A stretch of DNA of 64,000 nt from Bacteroidales bacterium (GCA_017516865.1 JAFXAU010000025.1:82069-146068), one strand, 5' to 3'. Positions 1-8,880 are shown, counted from the stretch's first letter. Notes: generated from the sequence alone by a model not told the origin. Translations and numbers: made by a program.

Positions 1-838
1 AAACGGCTACTTTATTTGGAACATTTTCCACCGAATTGTATGCGTCGCTCGCCGATTTCCAAGCTGCGTCGGCATCAAGCATATTGTTGTACGAAATTTC
101 CTTTCCTTGCAGACAAGGTGAATTTGCCAACGTATGTTCCAAATTTGTGTTTGCAAATTGGTAGAACACAGCTTTTTGGTGTGGATTTTCGCCATAGCGG
201 AGAACTTTCCCGTTTGTCAGGCTGATTTTTTCGGAACCTTCGTTGCCTTGGTTGAAGTAGTTGAAGATTGCCGAATCGTAGTGCGAGGATACATTGAATG
301 CGTCGCAGGCGAAACTTTTTCTGTCTTCGATTGAGCTAACACCTTGTTTTTCAGCCAACAAAGCATCAAGTTTGCCGTATTGTTGTTTTGAAGCAACGAT
401 AATCACATCTTTGAAATTCTTTGCCGCAGCACGAATCAAAGATATTCCGCCGATGTCGATTTTTTCAATAATGTCTTGTTCCGCAGCGCCCGAAGCAACT
501 GTCTGTTCAAATGGATACAAGTCAACTATCACCAAATCAATTTCAGGAATTTGATATTGAGCCATTTGTGCCTGGTCGCCTTCGTTGTCGCGACGTGCAA
601 GAATACCGCCAAAAACTTTTGGATGAAGCGTTTTTACACGACCGCCGAGAATTGACGGATACGAAGTCAAACTTTCAACGGGAGTGACATTGCATCCCAA
701 TGACTCCAAAAATGTCTGCGTTCCGCCAGTTGAGTAGAACGTAATCCCTAAATCTTTCAATTTCAGTACTATGCTATCCAAGCCGTCCTTGTGATAGACT
801 GAAATTAACGCCGATTTGATTTTTTTATCTGCACTCAT
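1..838 (-). CDS. purH: PurH, bifunctional AICAR formyltransferase/IMP cyclohydrolase (N-terminal part)
   Basis: PurH catalyses the last two steps of de novo IMP synthesis: formylation of AICAR and ring closure of FAICAR. The frame is open from the ATG at 838 to the window edge, giving the first 279 residues; the rest lies outside. The N-terminal MGS-like cyclohydrolase domain is visible (STGGT near residue 37, GGRVKTLHPKV, DLYPFEQTV, DIGGISLIRAAAKN), followed by the start of the transformylase domain (LRYGENPHQKA, SYNNMLDADAAW). A TACTTTTG element at 859-866 could be its promoter -7 box, but no TTG sits at the ideal distance. It lies 41 bp downstream of the GH73 gene on the same strand. Identity is certain; the only limit is truncation. 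Confidence 0.97.
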   Translation of the reverse strand, partial: MSADKKIKSALISVYHKDGLDSIVLKLKDLGITFYSTGGTQTFLESLGCNVTPVESLTSYPSILGGRVKTLHPKVFGGILARRDNEGDQAQMAQYQIPEIDLVIVDLYPFEQTVASGAAEQDIIEKIDIGGISLIRAAAKNFKDVIIVASKQQYGKLDALLAEKQGVSSIEDRKSFACDAFNVSSHYDSAIFNYFNQGNEGSEKISLTNGKVLRYGENPHQKAVFYQFANTNLEHTLANSPCLQGKEISYNNMLDADAAWKSASDAYNSVENVPNKVAV

Positions 839-879
839 TATCTCAATTTTTATCTAAACAAAAGTAAAATTTTTATTCG

Positions 880-1884
880 TTATTCTGTTTTAAAAGCAAA
901 TTTCCTTACAAAAATATTTGTACCAACGCGCAAAGGGCTATCCACCGTGGCTTTGTTGATTTTTGCGAGTCGATTTGCCTGTATTCCGTAAAGTTGAGCA
1001 ATCGAATAGAATGTTTCACCTTCGGCAACTTTATGCGTCTGATATTTACTTTCGGCACGTAAAGCCTTTCGCTCTAAGTAAACAATCTCATTTTCAGAAA
1101 TTTCGTGTCCGATTTTGAAATCGTTTACGTCATATAGTTTCCACATTGGAATGCCAAAATCCTTCGATACGGCAAAAATGCTTTCGTTCTTTTGTAGAAT
1201 CACGTATTTTTTACCGTTGTTCTTATAAACTTTTCGTCCCCGCTTCGTTGCGATGCTTTTGTTTTCGAGCAATTTTGGCGGTTCTACTGTAGACGCAGGT
1301 GCTTCAACGTCAACGACTTCCGCATGTTCTTCTTTTTCTTTTTGTTTGTCTTTTTCATCGAACATTTCAGCAGTCATCGTGTCGTATTTGTACAACTGAA
1401 AATCTTCGATGATTTTAATGAGCATTTTCGGATAATCAGGATTCGTAGCGTAGCCGGCACGTTTCAGACCGTATGCCCACGAAGTGAAGTCGTTTTTGTC
1501 AAATTCAAATAAAAACGCATATCGTTGACCGTTTCGCAGGAAATTTGAGTGGTCAATGTATGAATCATAAACTTTGTCATAAACGCGGAAACATTCGCCT
1601 TTGGCGTCGTCGTCGTGGTAAATGCGTTTTCCTTGCCACGAAGAGTGGCATTTTATTCCGAAATGATTATTTGAGGCGATAGACAAGTCGCTGTTTCCGT
1701 TGCTCGATTCCAAACAAGCCTGAGCAAGCGTGATGCTCGCAGGAATGCCCACACGTTGCATTTCCTGCACAGCCAATTTTGCATATTTCTCAATATACTC
1801 CTCGCGCGACATTTTTGTACCTTGAGCAATGCTCAGAAGGCTTATGCCGCACAGCAGTACCAAACTTGTTATCGTTCTTTTCAT
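880..1884 (-). CDS. Exported GH73-type glucosaminidase with two LysM domains
   Basis: This 334-residue protein has a signal peptide (residues 1-20, ending near SIAQG), a glucosaminidase domain of the FlgJ/LytD (GH73) type at about residues 25-165, and two LysM peptidoglycan-binding motifs at about 225-275 and 285-330. The GH73 signature ITLAQACLESSNGNSDL carries the likely catalytic glutamate, and ASNNHFGIKC and AGYATNPDYP are typical of the family. It should cut glycan chains of peptidoglycan during growth or division. It lies between the large T9SS cargo gene and purH on the same strand, about 200 bp after the former, so it is probably transcribed from its own promoter. Confidence 0.9.
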   Translation of the reverse strand: MKRTITSLVLLCGISLLSIAQGTKMSREEYIEKYAKLAVQEMQRVGIPASITLAQACLESSNGNSDLSIASNNHFGIKCHSSWQGKRIYHDDDAKGECFRVYDKVYDSYIDHSNFLRNGQRYAFLFEFDKNDFTSWAYGLKRAGYATNPDYPKMLIKIIEDFQLYKYDTMTAEMFDEKDKQKEKEEHAEVVDVEAPASTVEPPKLLENKSIATKRGRKVYKNNGKKYVILQKNESIFAVSKDFGIPMWKLYDVNDFKIGHEISENEIVYLERKALRAESKYQTHKVAEGETFYSIAQLYGIQANRLAKINKATVDSPLRVGTNIFVRKFAFKTE

Positions 1885-1995
1885 CTAAAAGAGATTACAC
1901 CCACGTTTTGACGTTCCCAAAATTACTGAACGTCAGCAATTTTTAAGAGCATTTTTATAAAAGAATTTCACAAGTTATCATCAATGTAATTTATT

Positions 1996-2023
1996 GCAGA
2001 AACGACGTGCACATCGTCTCTGC
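1996..2023. repeat. 28-bp imperfect palindrome, copy 1
   Basis: A 28-nt near-palindrome with outer arms GCAGA...TCTGC and inner GACG-like steps. It belongs, by length and arm pattern, to the same loose family as 2048-2075, 8386-8413, 41656-41683 and 46765-46792. It lies between the 2090-aa cargo gene and the GH73 gene. Confidence 0.6.
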
Positions 2024-2047
2024 ATTACGTTCCGTGATGATATATCT

Positions 2048-2075
2048 GTAGCGACGTGCCATGGCGCGTCGCTAC
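2048..2075. repeat. 28-bp palindrome, copy 2 (possible terminator of the 2090-aa cargo gene)
   Basis: A 28-nt palindrome with arms GTAGCGACG / CGTCGCTAC around a CCATGG centre; only one symmetric pair is a G-T wobble. It lies 7 bp after the stop codon of the 2090-aa gene, so its RNA hairpin could end that transcript, although no U-tract follows. Confidence 0.75.
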
Positions 2076-2081
2076 AAGGGA

Positions 2082-5000
2082 TTATTCCACAATAATTTTA
2101 ACTATTTGTTTGCCAACCGTCACGACATACACTCCGTCAAGTTTGACAGATACCGAGAAATTATCTTGTTTCTGTGCATTCACAAGTTTGTGACCGTTAA
2201 TGTCGTAAACCGTGATTTCTAAGCAATCGGGATTGTTCACGTAGATTGTGTGACCGACAGAATAGACATTTGCGTTGGATTCTGCAATCGTGCGAATGGC
2301 AACATCTTCGAGGGTTTCAACTTCTGCAATGTTGGAAATAGCAAGAACAAACGGTCCCGATTCGGCTTTCAGGAACTGGGTTTTCGGATTTACCACTTCG
2401 GGTAGTTTTACGCCGACGTAGTATGAAATCACGTTGCTGATTGCCGTATCGACAGTGTATGACGTGAAGTTTGCCGAAAGCGTAGCCAAGGTATCGACAA
2501 GGATTTTGCCGTTTTCCTTGTGTTTGCACATCACTATAAACGACTCGTAATCAATACCTTCGTATGCGTTCCAAATCAGGTTCGTCTGATTTTTATTCTC
2601 CTCGGTGTCGGCACCGGCAACTTTGGCAATGTGCATCGTGGTGTGATGCTCGCTCATCTCGGTTTCCTCGCCGCACACGTCGGTTGCGGAAATCTTGTAT
2701 CGCCACGGTTGAATGTTCGGATCGGCTTCTTCATCTTCGTAAACGCTTAATTCCGAATATTTTACCTGTGCAATTTCTTCAAAAACATCTTTTCTTTCCG
2801 ATTCACGGTAAATCGTGTAGAAATCTATCAAGTCGGTGTTTTCCTTCAACCAAACCACCAAGTTCTTGCCCGTTTGTTCGCTCACGGTCACGAGGGCGAT
2901 TTCGGGCTGTTTCAACGAAATTGAAGGAACGGTTACGTCCAATGTTGCAGTACAATTGTTCTCGTCGGTCACAACCAGAGTGTAGTCGCCTACACTGACG
3001 TTCATCAAATTCTTGCTTGAACGGCCATTGTTCCAATGATAGATAAGATTGTCGTCACCGCTGATGATTACCGCTCCGCTCTTTTCGTTGCAGGCGGTAG
3101 AAATGACATTAGATACAGTAACAACGGGTGCTTCTGGTTCTACCAAAGTATAATTATCACTGATTTGGCAGCCAGTTTCGGTGTTGGTTATCACAACGTA
3201 ATAGTCGCCTTCTGCAAGGTTGGCAACGTTTTGCGTAGTTGCCTCGTTGCTCCACGCAAATGAGGCGTTTTCGGCACCTGTCAAGGTAATTGAGATTGCA
3301 CCGTCGGCGTTGGAGCAAGTAGGATTTTTGATTTTTGCCGACATCTTCATTTCTTCTGGTTGAGAAACCGTGAATGTTTTGTTGTAAACACAATTTTCGT
3401 TATCGGTTATTACGACTGAATAGTTACCAGCAACTATGTTGCGAATCGTGTCTTCCACCGAAGTTTCGTTTTCCCATTTCGTTGTGTATGGTTCAGCCGC
3501 GTTCGTCACCTTCAGGGCGATTTCGCCGTCGCTTTCGCCGAAGCAAGACACGTTTGTGATTGTTTCCTCAACTTGAATGTTGCAAGCAAGTACGACAGTT
3601 GCCGTCGCCTTCACCGTGTTCTTTTCGCCGTTTGGCAATGTCGCCGTCACGGTGATTTCTGCTGAACCTTCGTATTCATACACAGTAAGGAACAGTTTGC
3701 CGTCGCTCACTGTTGCCGCCACCACGTTTGGAGCGGAACTTGCGGCACTGTATGAAATTTCACTACCTTCGGTAGTGACGAAAAGGTCGGTAAGGTCGAT
3801 TGGAGCAGCTTCTCTTTCTGTTTTTAGCGTTGGGATTTCGAGAACGCCACTGATTTGAACTTTCTCTTTCTCCTTGAAGTTGGCAACCAATGTCGTGTCT
3901 TTCGTCACCGTCAGCTGTATTCTCTCGTCTTTCAGCTCTCCGTTGTTCCAGCCGATGAACTCGTAGCCCTCGTTGGCAACTGCCTTCAGCGTCGCAGTCG
4001 ATTTGTATTCAACATAACCTTCGCCTATGACGGTTCCCATAATCTTGCTGTAATCAACGGAAACTTTGTACTCGTTGATAGTCCATTTGGCGTAGAACGT
4101 CTTGTCGCCTGTTTCGCTCGACAAGATTGACAATATGGTTGAACCGATATACGATGAATTGCTGTACCAGCCAGCAAATGTGTAGCCCTCTTTGGTCACG
4201 TCGGTCGGCAAGGTTGCGCCTTTACCATATTCGTAACGTTCTATATTTTGTCCTTCGGCGATTGTGCCTTCGTTGGTTACAAGAGTTACTTTATAAGTGT
4301 TTACAATCCAATTTGCATAAAATGCTTTATTACCGAGTTCGACAGACGAAATCATTGCAACGCGTTCGCCTTCAAATTCGGCATTGTCGTACCAGCCGTC
4401 GAAGGTGAAACCTGTTTTTGTCACATCGCTTGGAAGAATTACGGTCGTGCCGTAGATGTAGTTTTTCACATTTCCGTTGTTGATTGTTCCACCGTTTGGT
4501 TCGAACGTGATTGAATATGAATTAACAAGCCAATTTGCATAGAATGCCTTATCGCCGATTTCGTTTGAAGAGATTGATTGAACGGCCGAACCGAGATATG
4601 ACGAATTGGTGTACCAGCCGCCGAACGTGTAGCCGTCTCTCGTAATATTTGTAGGCAAGGTTGCTCCTTTGCCGTAGGTGTATCGTTCCACATTGCCAGA
4701 ATTGATAACGCCACCGTTGGTTTCGAGAGTTACGATGTACGAATTCACGTTCCAGTTAGCATAAAAGGTGAGATTTCCCGTCTTCGACTCGGAAATGCGT
4801 GTGACGCGTGCCGTTGCGCAGTCTTTGTCGGCGTACCAGCCATCGAAGGTGTAGCCGGTCTTGGTCACGTCGGACGGGAGCGGAATGCCGTAGCCGTAGG
4901 TGTAGTTCGCCACGTTGCCCGAGTTGATGGTTCCGCCATTCGCTTCGAGTGTGACGGTGTATGAGTTCACATTCCATTTTGCCCAAAATTCCTTGTTACC

Positions 5001-8000
5001 GATTTCGGTTGACGAAATTGCCTGCACGGCTTCGCCTACATACGCCGAATTGGTGTACCAGCCGCCGAAGGTGTAGCCCTCGCGTGTAGGAACAGGCAGT
5101 GTGATTTCGCTGCCTATGCGGTAGGTGGCGGGAACGTCGTCGTCGCCAATGGTGCCGCCGTTGTAGTTGAGCGTGATGTCGTAGTCAACCACGCTCCAGT
5201 CGGCCCAAAATTCGCGTTCGCCAAATTCGGTTGTGGAAATAAGCGTGACGGGGTTACCCGTACGTTGTTCGTTGTCGTACCAACCACGGAACAGATAGCC
5301 ACGTTGCGTAACGTCGGCTGGAAGAACCACGCCCACGGTGTAGGTGTACGAGTCAACCACCACGTTGTTTATAGTGCCGCCGTTGGTGTGGAACGTGATT
5401 GGATAATCCTGTTCCTTCCAACGAGCCCAGAACTGCTTGTCGCCCAAGTCGGTGTCGGTGATTTCGGTGAACGCCGAGCCGATGAAGCTTGAATTGTCGT
5501 ACCAGCCGGCAAAGTCGTAGCCAGTCTTTGTCACATTTGAAGGAAGTTCCGTGCGTCTGCCGTATTTATAGAGCACCACGTTGCCGCTGTTGATTGTGCC
5601 GCCGTTGGTGTGCAAGGTCACAAAGTAACCGTTTTCCTCCCATTTTGCCCAAAATTCCTTGTTGCCGAACTCAGCCACGGAAACCATGCTCACCGCGTCG
5701 CCCTCGCAGAGTTCGTTGTCGTACCAGCCGGCGAACATGTGGCCGTCGCGCTCCATATTGGAGTACGACGGAAGAACAGCACCCACGCCGAAAGTGTAGT
5801 TCGCCACATTACCAGTAATGATGGTTCCGCCGTTTTCGTGGAGCGTAATCCCATACGTTATCGGGTTCCATTTTGCATAGAATGTCTTGTCGCCGTATTC
5901 CGACGAGGCGATTTTTGTGACAGCCGTGCCTGTGCAGTTCACGTTGGCGAACCAGCCGCCGAAGGTACAGCCGTCCTTCTTGATGGCGGGAAGCGTGACT
6001 TCGGTGCCGTAGTGGTACGAAGTGGCATAGTCGTCGGTGGTGATGGTTCCGCCGTTGTTGTTGAACGAGATTACATAGTCGCGAACCGTCCAGAAGGCGT
6101 AGAGCGTAATGTCGGACGTGTTTTTATAGCGTGCCACAGCCGATTTTCCCTCATACGTGTAATACTGCACGCCGCCGCCGTTCTCCTCGGTGAAATATCC
6201 GCCGAAGGCGTATCCAACGCTGTCGGGACAGATAACGACCTGCAACGGTGCGTCGTAGGTCGCCTCGATTGAAGCCGTGCCGAGCGTGGTCGGCTCACCT
6301 TGGCTGAATGTTACGGTGTAGGTGTTAGGTTTCCACACGGCGAAAAGTTCCACCACCTCGTTGTTCACGTCGGTGAGGTTCTTCACGCTCTGACCGTCGG
6401 TGTAGGTGATTGACGACGCCTGTGCGGCCGTAGCCCAGCCGAGGAACTCGTAACCCGTGCGGGTGTAGGTGTTCGCAGCAAGCGGCGACTCGGCGTCGTA
6501 GGTGCAGGCGCTGTTAGGCATTGGCTCGGAACCGTCGGCACCTGCGGGATTGTATGCTATGTAGTACGTGTTTGTGGTCCATTTTGCGTAGAAAGTCTTG
6601 TCGCCCATATCGGTGGCGCCGATGGAATAGACGGGGTCGCCCGTGAGTTCGGCATTGGGATACCAGCCGTAGAACGTGTAGCCGGGCTTTTCAAGCACGG
6701 GGAGCTGCAGGGCGGTGCCATAGACGTGCGTTGTCACGTCGATGTCCGACGAAAGTTCCGCACCGTTGCCCACGAGCGTCACCTTGAACTGTTTCGGGCT
6801 CCATTTTGCGTAGAAAGTCTTGTTGCCCATATCGGTGGGATAGATTTCCGCCACGGGGCTTCCCGTAAGGGATTCGCTGGCGAACCAGCCCTCGAAGTTG
6901 TGGCCGGTCTTTTCGATGTTGGTAGGCAGCGTGGCTCCCACCGAATAGGTGTAGCGGCCGAAATTGCCGTCGATTATGGTACCGCCGTTAGGATTGAGCG
7001 AAACGGCGTAGGTGGGATACATTCTGAAGTTAGGCACGGAATTGTTGGCCGAAATTGACGAAACCGAGGCGGTATTGCCGCAGGCGTCGGTAACGGTGCC
7101 GTTGATGCCCGTAACCTTCACAGTTCCCGTGATGCCCGAAGCCGCCGTGGTTGTGAGGTCGGAGTAGAACACCAGCGTGTTGGTGTTGAGACCGCAGGCA
7201 TAGTTGAACGAGAACGCCCGCGAGCCGATGCTGACCGATGCGCCCGAAACGTTGCCCGTGACAGGTTCGTTGAAGTGGACAGCCACATAGAGTCGTTCGC
7301 CGCTGGTGTAAATACGGTTGACGTTCGCCGAAATTCCCGTGATGACGGGGGCGGCGTTGTCGTACATTTTTATATTTGCAACAACAGGTTCAGATATATT
7401 TGCATAATCCGCAAGCATTATAAAACCTATGTGTTTTGTCGGGTCAATGTCCACAATCCAGCCATCGGTAACGTTCGATGTGTAACTGGGATTAACAACA
7501 TATGATGGTGCTGAATTCCAGTCACTATGACCTTGAGCATCTGGTTTACTCTTACTTGGAATTACATAAGTTAAATACCAACTGTAATCTTTACGATGAT
7601 AAAAATATGCATTAACAAGATTTTGATTTAACCCTACAGGACTACAACTCTCATAATGGCGATACCCCACTATACTTTCAACCGCAAGTTCACTGGATTT
7701 TCCATCTAACGTAACACCAATGGCCTGATCTTGATCGTAAGATTGACCTCTTAGATAATAAGTAAATTGTAGGTTAAAATCGTATTTTGCTGTTTGGTCG
7801 GTAAGGGTATAATATAATTTTTGAGAATCGGTAAATGCGTCACCTATGGCATTGCTACATACACGTTCAGTTTTTGTTCGTACATGAAAATATAGTCCGT
7901 CATCCCAAGTTCCATACGAACCAGCAGGACAAATAGTCTGTTGTGAAGTCACAGAGATATCGCTTGCCGAAATAACCGTAGCGTCGTCCCACCAGCCAGT

Positions 8001-8354
8001 GGCGCGAGGCGTGTTGGCCATGGAGTTGTTGTGAATGCAGAAATAGAACAGTCGCGAGATGCCCGACTCGAGGTTGAATTTATCAATGGAAGCAACGGAA
8101 TAGAGCGGCACGGTAACGATTTTGGAGTATTCGCCAGCGGCGAAGTCAAGTCGTCCCGCCACGTCCTCGTAGTGAATGCCCGCCACGGCGCTACCGCTCT
8201 GCGTGTAGTATTCCACCCAGCTCGCCGCCGAAGCGTCGCTACGCGAAATGGTGAACACGTTTCCTCCCGAAACCGAGACGGTGAAGGAGTCGGGGTCGGC
8301 AAAGGCGGCAAGGGCCATTGCCATGAGAATGAATAAGGTAGATAATTTTTTCAT
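2082..8354 (-). CDS. Giant T9SS cargo: InlB-type B repeats, SprB repeats, C-terminal sorting domain
   Basis: This 2090-residue surface or secreted protein starts with a signal peptide (about 1-19). After an N-terminal region come 13 clear InlB/Listeria-Bacteroides repeats plus one degenerate copy (about residues 455-1490), each ending in a variant of FYAKW or FWAKW. About three SprB-type repeats follow (about 1593-1815; motifs such as GDYYVVITN), then fibronectin-III-like sequence (about 1821-2005) and a T9SS C-terminal domain (about 2018-2090). T9SS cargoes cross the outer membrane and are anchored or released; an adhesin role is inferred from the repeats. Residues 128-328 are coded by AT-rich DNA unlike the GC-rich flanks. 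The last 270 residues resemble those of the 1717-aa protein at 34343-39496. Confidence 0.9.
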   Translation of the reverse strand: MKKLSTLFILMAMALAAFADPDSFTVSVSGGNVFTISRSDASAASWVEYYTQSGSAVAGIHYEDVAGRLDFAAGEYSKIVTVPLYSVASIDKFNLESGISRLFYFCIHNNSMANTPRATGWWDDATVISASDISVTSQQTICPAGSYGTWDDGLYFHVRTKTERVCSNAIGDAFTDSQKLYYTLTDQTAKYDFNLQFTYYLRGQSYDQDQAIGVTLDGKSSELAVESIVGYRHYESCSPVGLNQNLVNAYFYHRKDYSWYLTYVIPSKSKPDAQGHSDWNSAPSYVVNPSYTSNVTDGWIVDIDPTKHIGFIMLADYANISEPVVANIKMYDNAAPVITGISANVNRIYTSGERLYVAVHFNEPVTGNVSGASVSIGSRAFSFNYACGLNTNTLVFYSDLTTTAASGITGTVKVTGINGTVTDACGNTASVSSISANNSVPNFRMYPTYAVSLNPNGGTIIDGNFGRYTYSVGATLPTNIEKTGHNFEGWFASESLTGSPVAEIYPTDMGNKTFYAKWSPKQFKVTLVGNGAELSSDIDVTTHVYGTALQLPVLEKPGYTFYGWYPNAELTGDPVYSIGATDMGDKTFYAKWTTNTYYIAYNPAGADGSEPMPNSACTYDAESPLAANTYTRTGYEFLGWATAAQASSITYTDGQSVKNLTDVNNEVVELFAVWKPNTYTVTFSQGEPTTLGTASIEATYDAPLQVVICPDSVGYAFGGYFTEENGGGVQYYTYEGKSAVARYKNTSDITLYAFWTVRDYVISFNNNGGTITTDDYATSYHYGTEVTLPAIKKDGCTFGGWFANVNCTGTAVTKIASSEYGDKTFYAKWNPITYGITLHENGGTIITGNVANYTFGVGAVLPSYSNMERDGHMFAGWYDNELCEGDAVSMVSVAEFGNKEFWAKWEENGYFVTLHTNGGTINSGNVVLYKYGRRTELPSNVTKTGYDFAGWYDNSSFIGSAFTEITDTDLGDKQFWARWKEQDYPITFHTNGGTINNVVVDSYTYTVGVVLPADVTQRGYLFRGWYDNEQRTGNPVTLISTTEFGEREFWADWSVVDYDITLNYNGGTIGDDDVPATYRIGSEITLPVPTREGYTFGGWYTNSAYVGEAVQAISSTEIGNKEFWAKWNVNSYTVTLEANGGTINSGNVANYTYGYGIPLPSDVTKTGYTFDGWYADKDCATARVTRISESKTGNLTFYANWNVNSYIVTLETNGGVINSGNVERYTYGKGATLPTNITRDGYTFGGWYTNSSYLGSAVQSISSNEIGDKAFYANWLVNSYSITFEPNGGTINNGNVKNYIYGTTVILPSDVTKTGFTFDGWYDNAEFEGERVAMISSVELGNKAFYANWIVNTYKVTLVTNEGTIAEGQNIERYEYGKGATLPTDVTKEGYTFAGWYSNSSYIGSTILSILSSETGDKTFYAKWTINEYKVSVDYSKIMGTVIGEGYVEYKSTATLKAVANEGYEFIGWNNGELKDERIQLTVTKDTTLVANFKEKEKVQISGVLEIPTLKTEREAAPIDLTDLFVTTEGSEISYSAASSAPNVVAATVSDGKLFLTVYEYEGSAEITVTATLPNGEKNTVKATATVVLACNIQVEETITNVSCFGESDGEIALKVTNAAEPYTTKWENETSVEDTIRNIVAGNYSVVITDNENCVYNKTFTVSQPEEMKMSAKIKNPTCSNADGAISITLTGAENASFAWSNEATTQNVANLAEGDYYVVITNTETGCQISDNYTLVEPEAPVVTVSNVISTACNEKSGAVIISGDDNLIYHWNNGRSSKNLMNVSVGDYTLVVTDENNCTATLDVTVPSISLKQPEIALVTVSEQTGKNLVVWLKENTDLIDFYTIYRESERKDVFEEIAQVKYSELSVYEDEEADPNIQPWRYKISATDVCGEETEMSEHHTTMHIAKVAGADTEENKNQTNLIWNAYEGIDYESFIVMCKHKENGKILVDTLATLSANFTSYTVDTAISNVISYYVGVKLPEVVNPKTQFLKAESGPFVLAISNIAEVETLEDVAIRTIAESNANVYSVGHTIYVNNPDCLEITVYDINGHKLVNAQKQDNFSVSVKLDGVYVVTVGKQIVKIIVE

Positions 8355-8385
8355 ATTTGTTTATTTTGTATGTTTCGTTTTTTAT

Positions 8386-8413
8386 GTAGAGACGCGATTA
8401 ATCGCGTCTCTAC
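8386..8413. repeat. 28-bp perfect palindrome, copy 3, in the 5' leader of the cargo gene
   Basis: Perfect 28-nt palindrome with arms GTAGAGACGCGATT and its complement. The same sequence recurs at 41656-41683 and, with one change, at 46765-46792 inside a coding region. Here it lies between the predicted promoter (8424-8455, minus) and the start codon of the 2090-aa gene, so the mRNA leader would carry a strong hairpin. Confidence 0.9.
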
Positions 8414-8423
8414 GAAAACGGGT

Positions 8424-8455
8424 GCAAGATAGGAAAAATAATGCGAAATGTTCAA
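8424..8455 (-). promoter_or_regulatory. Predicted promoter of the 2090-aa cargo gene
   Basis: Read on the minus strand, TTG (8455-8453), a 21-nt spacer, then TATCTTGC (8431-8424), a variant of the Bacteroidota -7 box. The surrounding 60 nt resemble the promoter region of the nuclease gene at 9567-9632. Confidence 0.5.
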
Positions 8456-8475
8456 GGCGGAATTATAAAAACAGA

Positions 8476-8577
8476 GAGGTTCTTCACTACACAATATCGT
8501 TTCGGGGAGGAGGTTCCTCACTACGCAATATCGTTTCAGTAAGGAGATTCTTCACTACGCTGCGCTTCGTTCGGAAT
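8476..8577. repeat. Tandem repeat, three 34-bp units
   Basis: Units begin at 8476, 8510 and 8544, each with the core TTCNTCACTACRC. The first two continue with AATATCGTTTC; the third diverges to TGCGCTTCGTTCGG and runs into the inverted repeat that follows. Non-coding. Confidence 0.8.
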
Positions 8578-8601
8578 GACGGCCGCATAGAATATAATAA
8601 A

Positions 8602-8642
8602 GGAAGGAGTCAGATGCGGCGAAGCCGCATCTGACTCCTTCC
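8602..8642. repeat. Perfect 19-bp inverted repeat with GAA loop
   Basis: Arms at 8602-8620 and 8624-8642 are perfectly complementary with a 3-nt loop. It is nested in a larger imperfect inverted repeat: the GGAATGACG motif around 8572 pairs with CGTCATTCC around 8667, and the GAGATTC motif around 8544 with GAATCTC around 8688. The whole structure resembles dispersed intergenic repeats rather than a gene. Confidence 0.85.
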
Positions 8643-8717
8643 CTGTCGCCCTTCCCATTATGGTCGCGTCATTCCGACCGAAGGGAGGAATCTCATCAAA
8701 AAAAGGTGGAGTTTTTA

Positions 8718-8748
8718 TTGACAACGGGAGGATTTGGTTGTATATTTG
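8718..8748 (+). promoter_or_regulatory. Promoter of small RNA candidate, copy A
   Basis: TTG at 8718-8720, a 20-nt spacer, TATATTTG at 8741-8748: a perfect Bacteroidota promoter. Copy B (41559-41589) has the same boxes and the same 20-nt spacing. Confidence 0.85.
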
Positions 8749-8753
8749 CGTCG

Positions 8754-8880
8754 TTCTTATGTATCAACATAAAGGCGTAAGCCCTGAACCATTCGAGCAA
8801 CCACCGATTAAATTCGGGAAATCTGCCACTACGGTGAAGCAAGATTATTAAAGGGAGGTCTAACTCCCTTTATTTATTTT
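8754..8880 (+). ncRNA. Candidate structured small RNA, copy A (or leaderless micro-ORF)
   Basis: A short transcription unit of about 120 nt bounded by a strong promoter and a terminator (8850-8871). Predicted stem-loops: 8757-8772 (TTATGT, loop ATCA), 8774-8783 (GGC with a GTAA tetraloop), 8804-8817 (CCGA/TCGG) and 8827-8836 (CAC/GTG with a C(TACG)G tetraloop). A related copy lies on the minus strand at 41432-41553 and keeps all four stem-loops. The unit also contains a 30-codon frame from ATG 8759 (MYQHKGVSPEPFEQ...), but its start would be only about five nt after the predicted transcription start. A tetraloop stem conserved with changes on both arms favours RNA; a leaderless peptide is not excluded. 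I do not recognise it as a known family. Confidence 0.6.
8850..8880 (+). terminator. Intrinsic terminator of small RNA copy A
   Basis: Stem AAAGGGAG (8850-8857) / CTCCCTTT (8864-8871) with a 6-nt loop, then a T-rich tail. It overlaps the stop codon of the convergent nuclease gene, so it may serve both strands. Confidence 0.75.

Noticed and set aside
5594..6272. Long plus-strand frames opposite the 2090-aa gene (74-220 codons)
   Set aside because: Shadows of the GC-rich, repeat-coding minus strand; they repeat with the same period as the InlB units.
8759..8851. 30-codon micro-ORF in small RNA copy A as a sure protein gene
   Set aside because: No leader for ribosome binding, frame not kept in copy B after the indels, and better support for RNA stems; kept only as an alternative.
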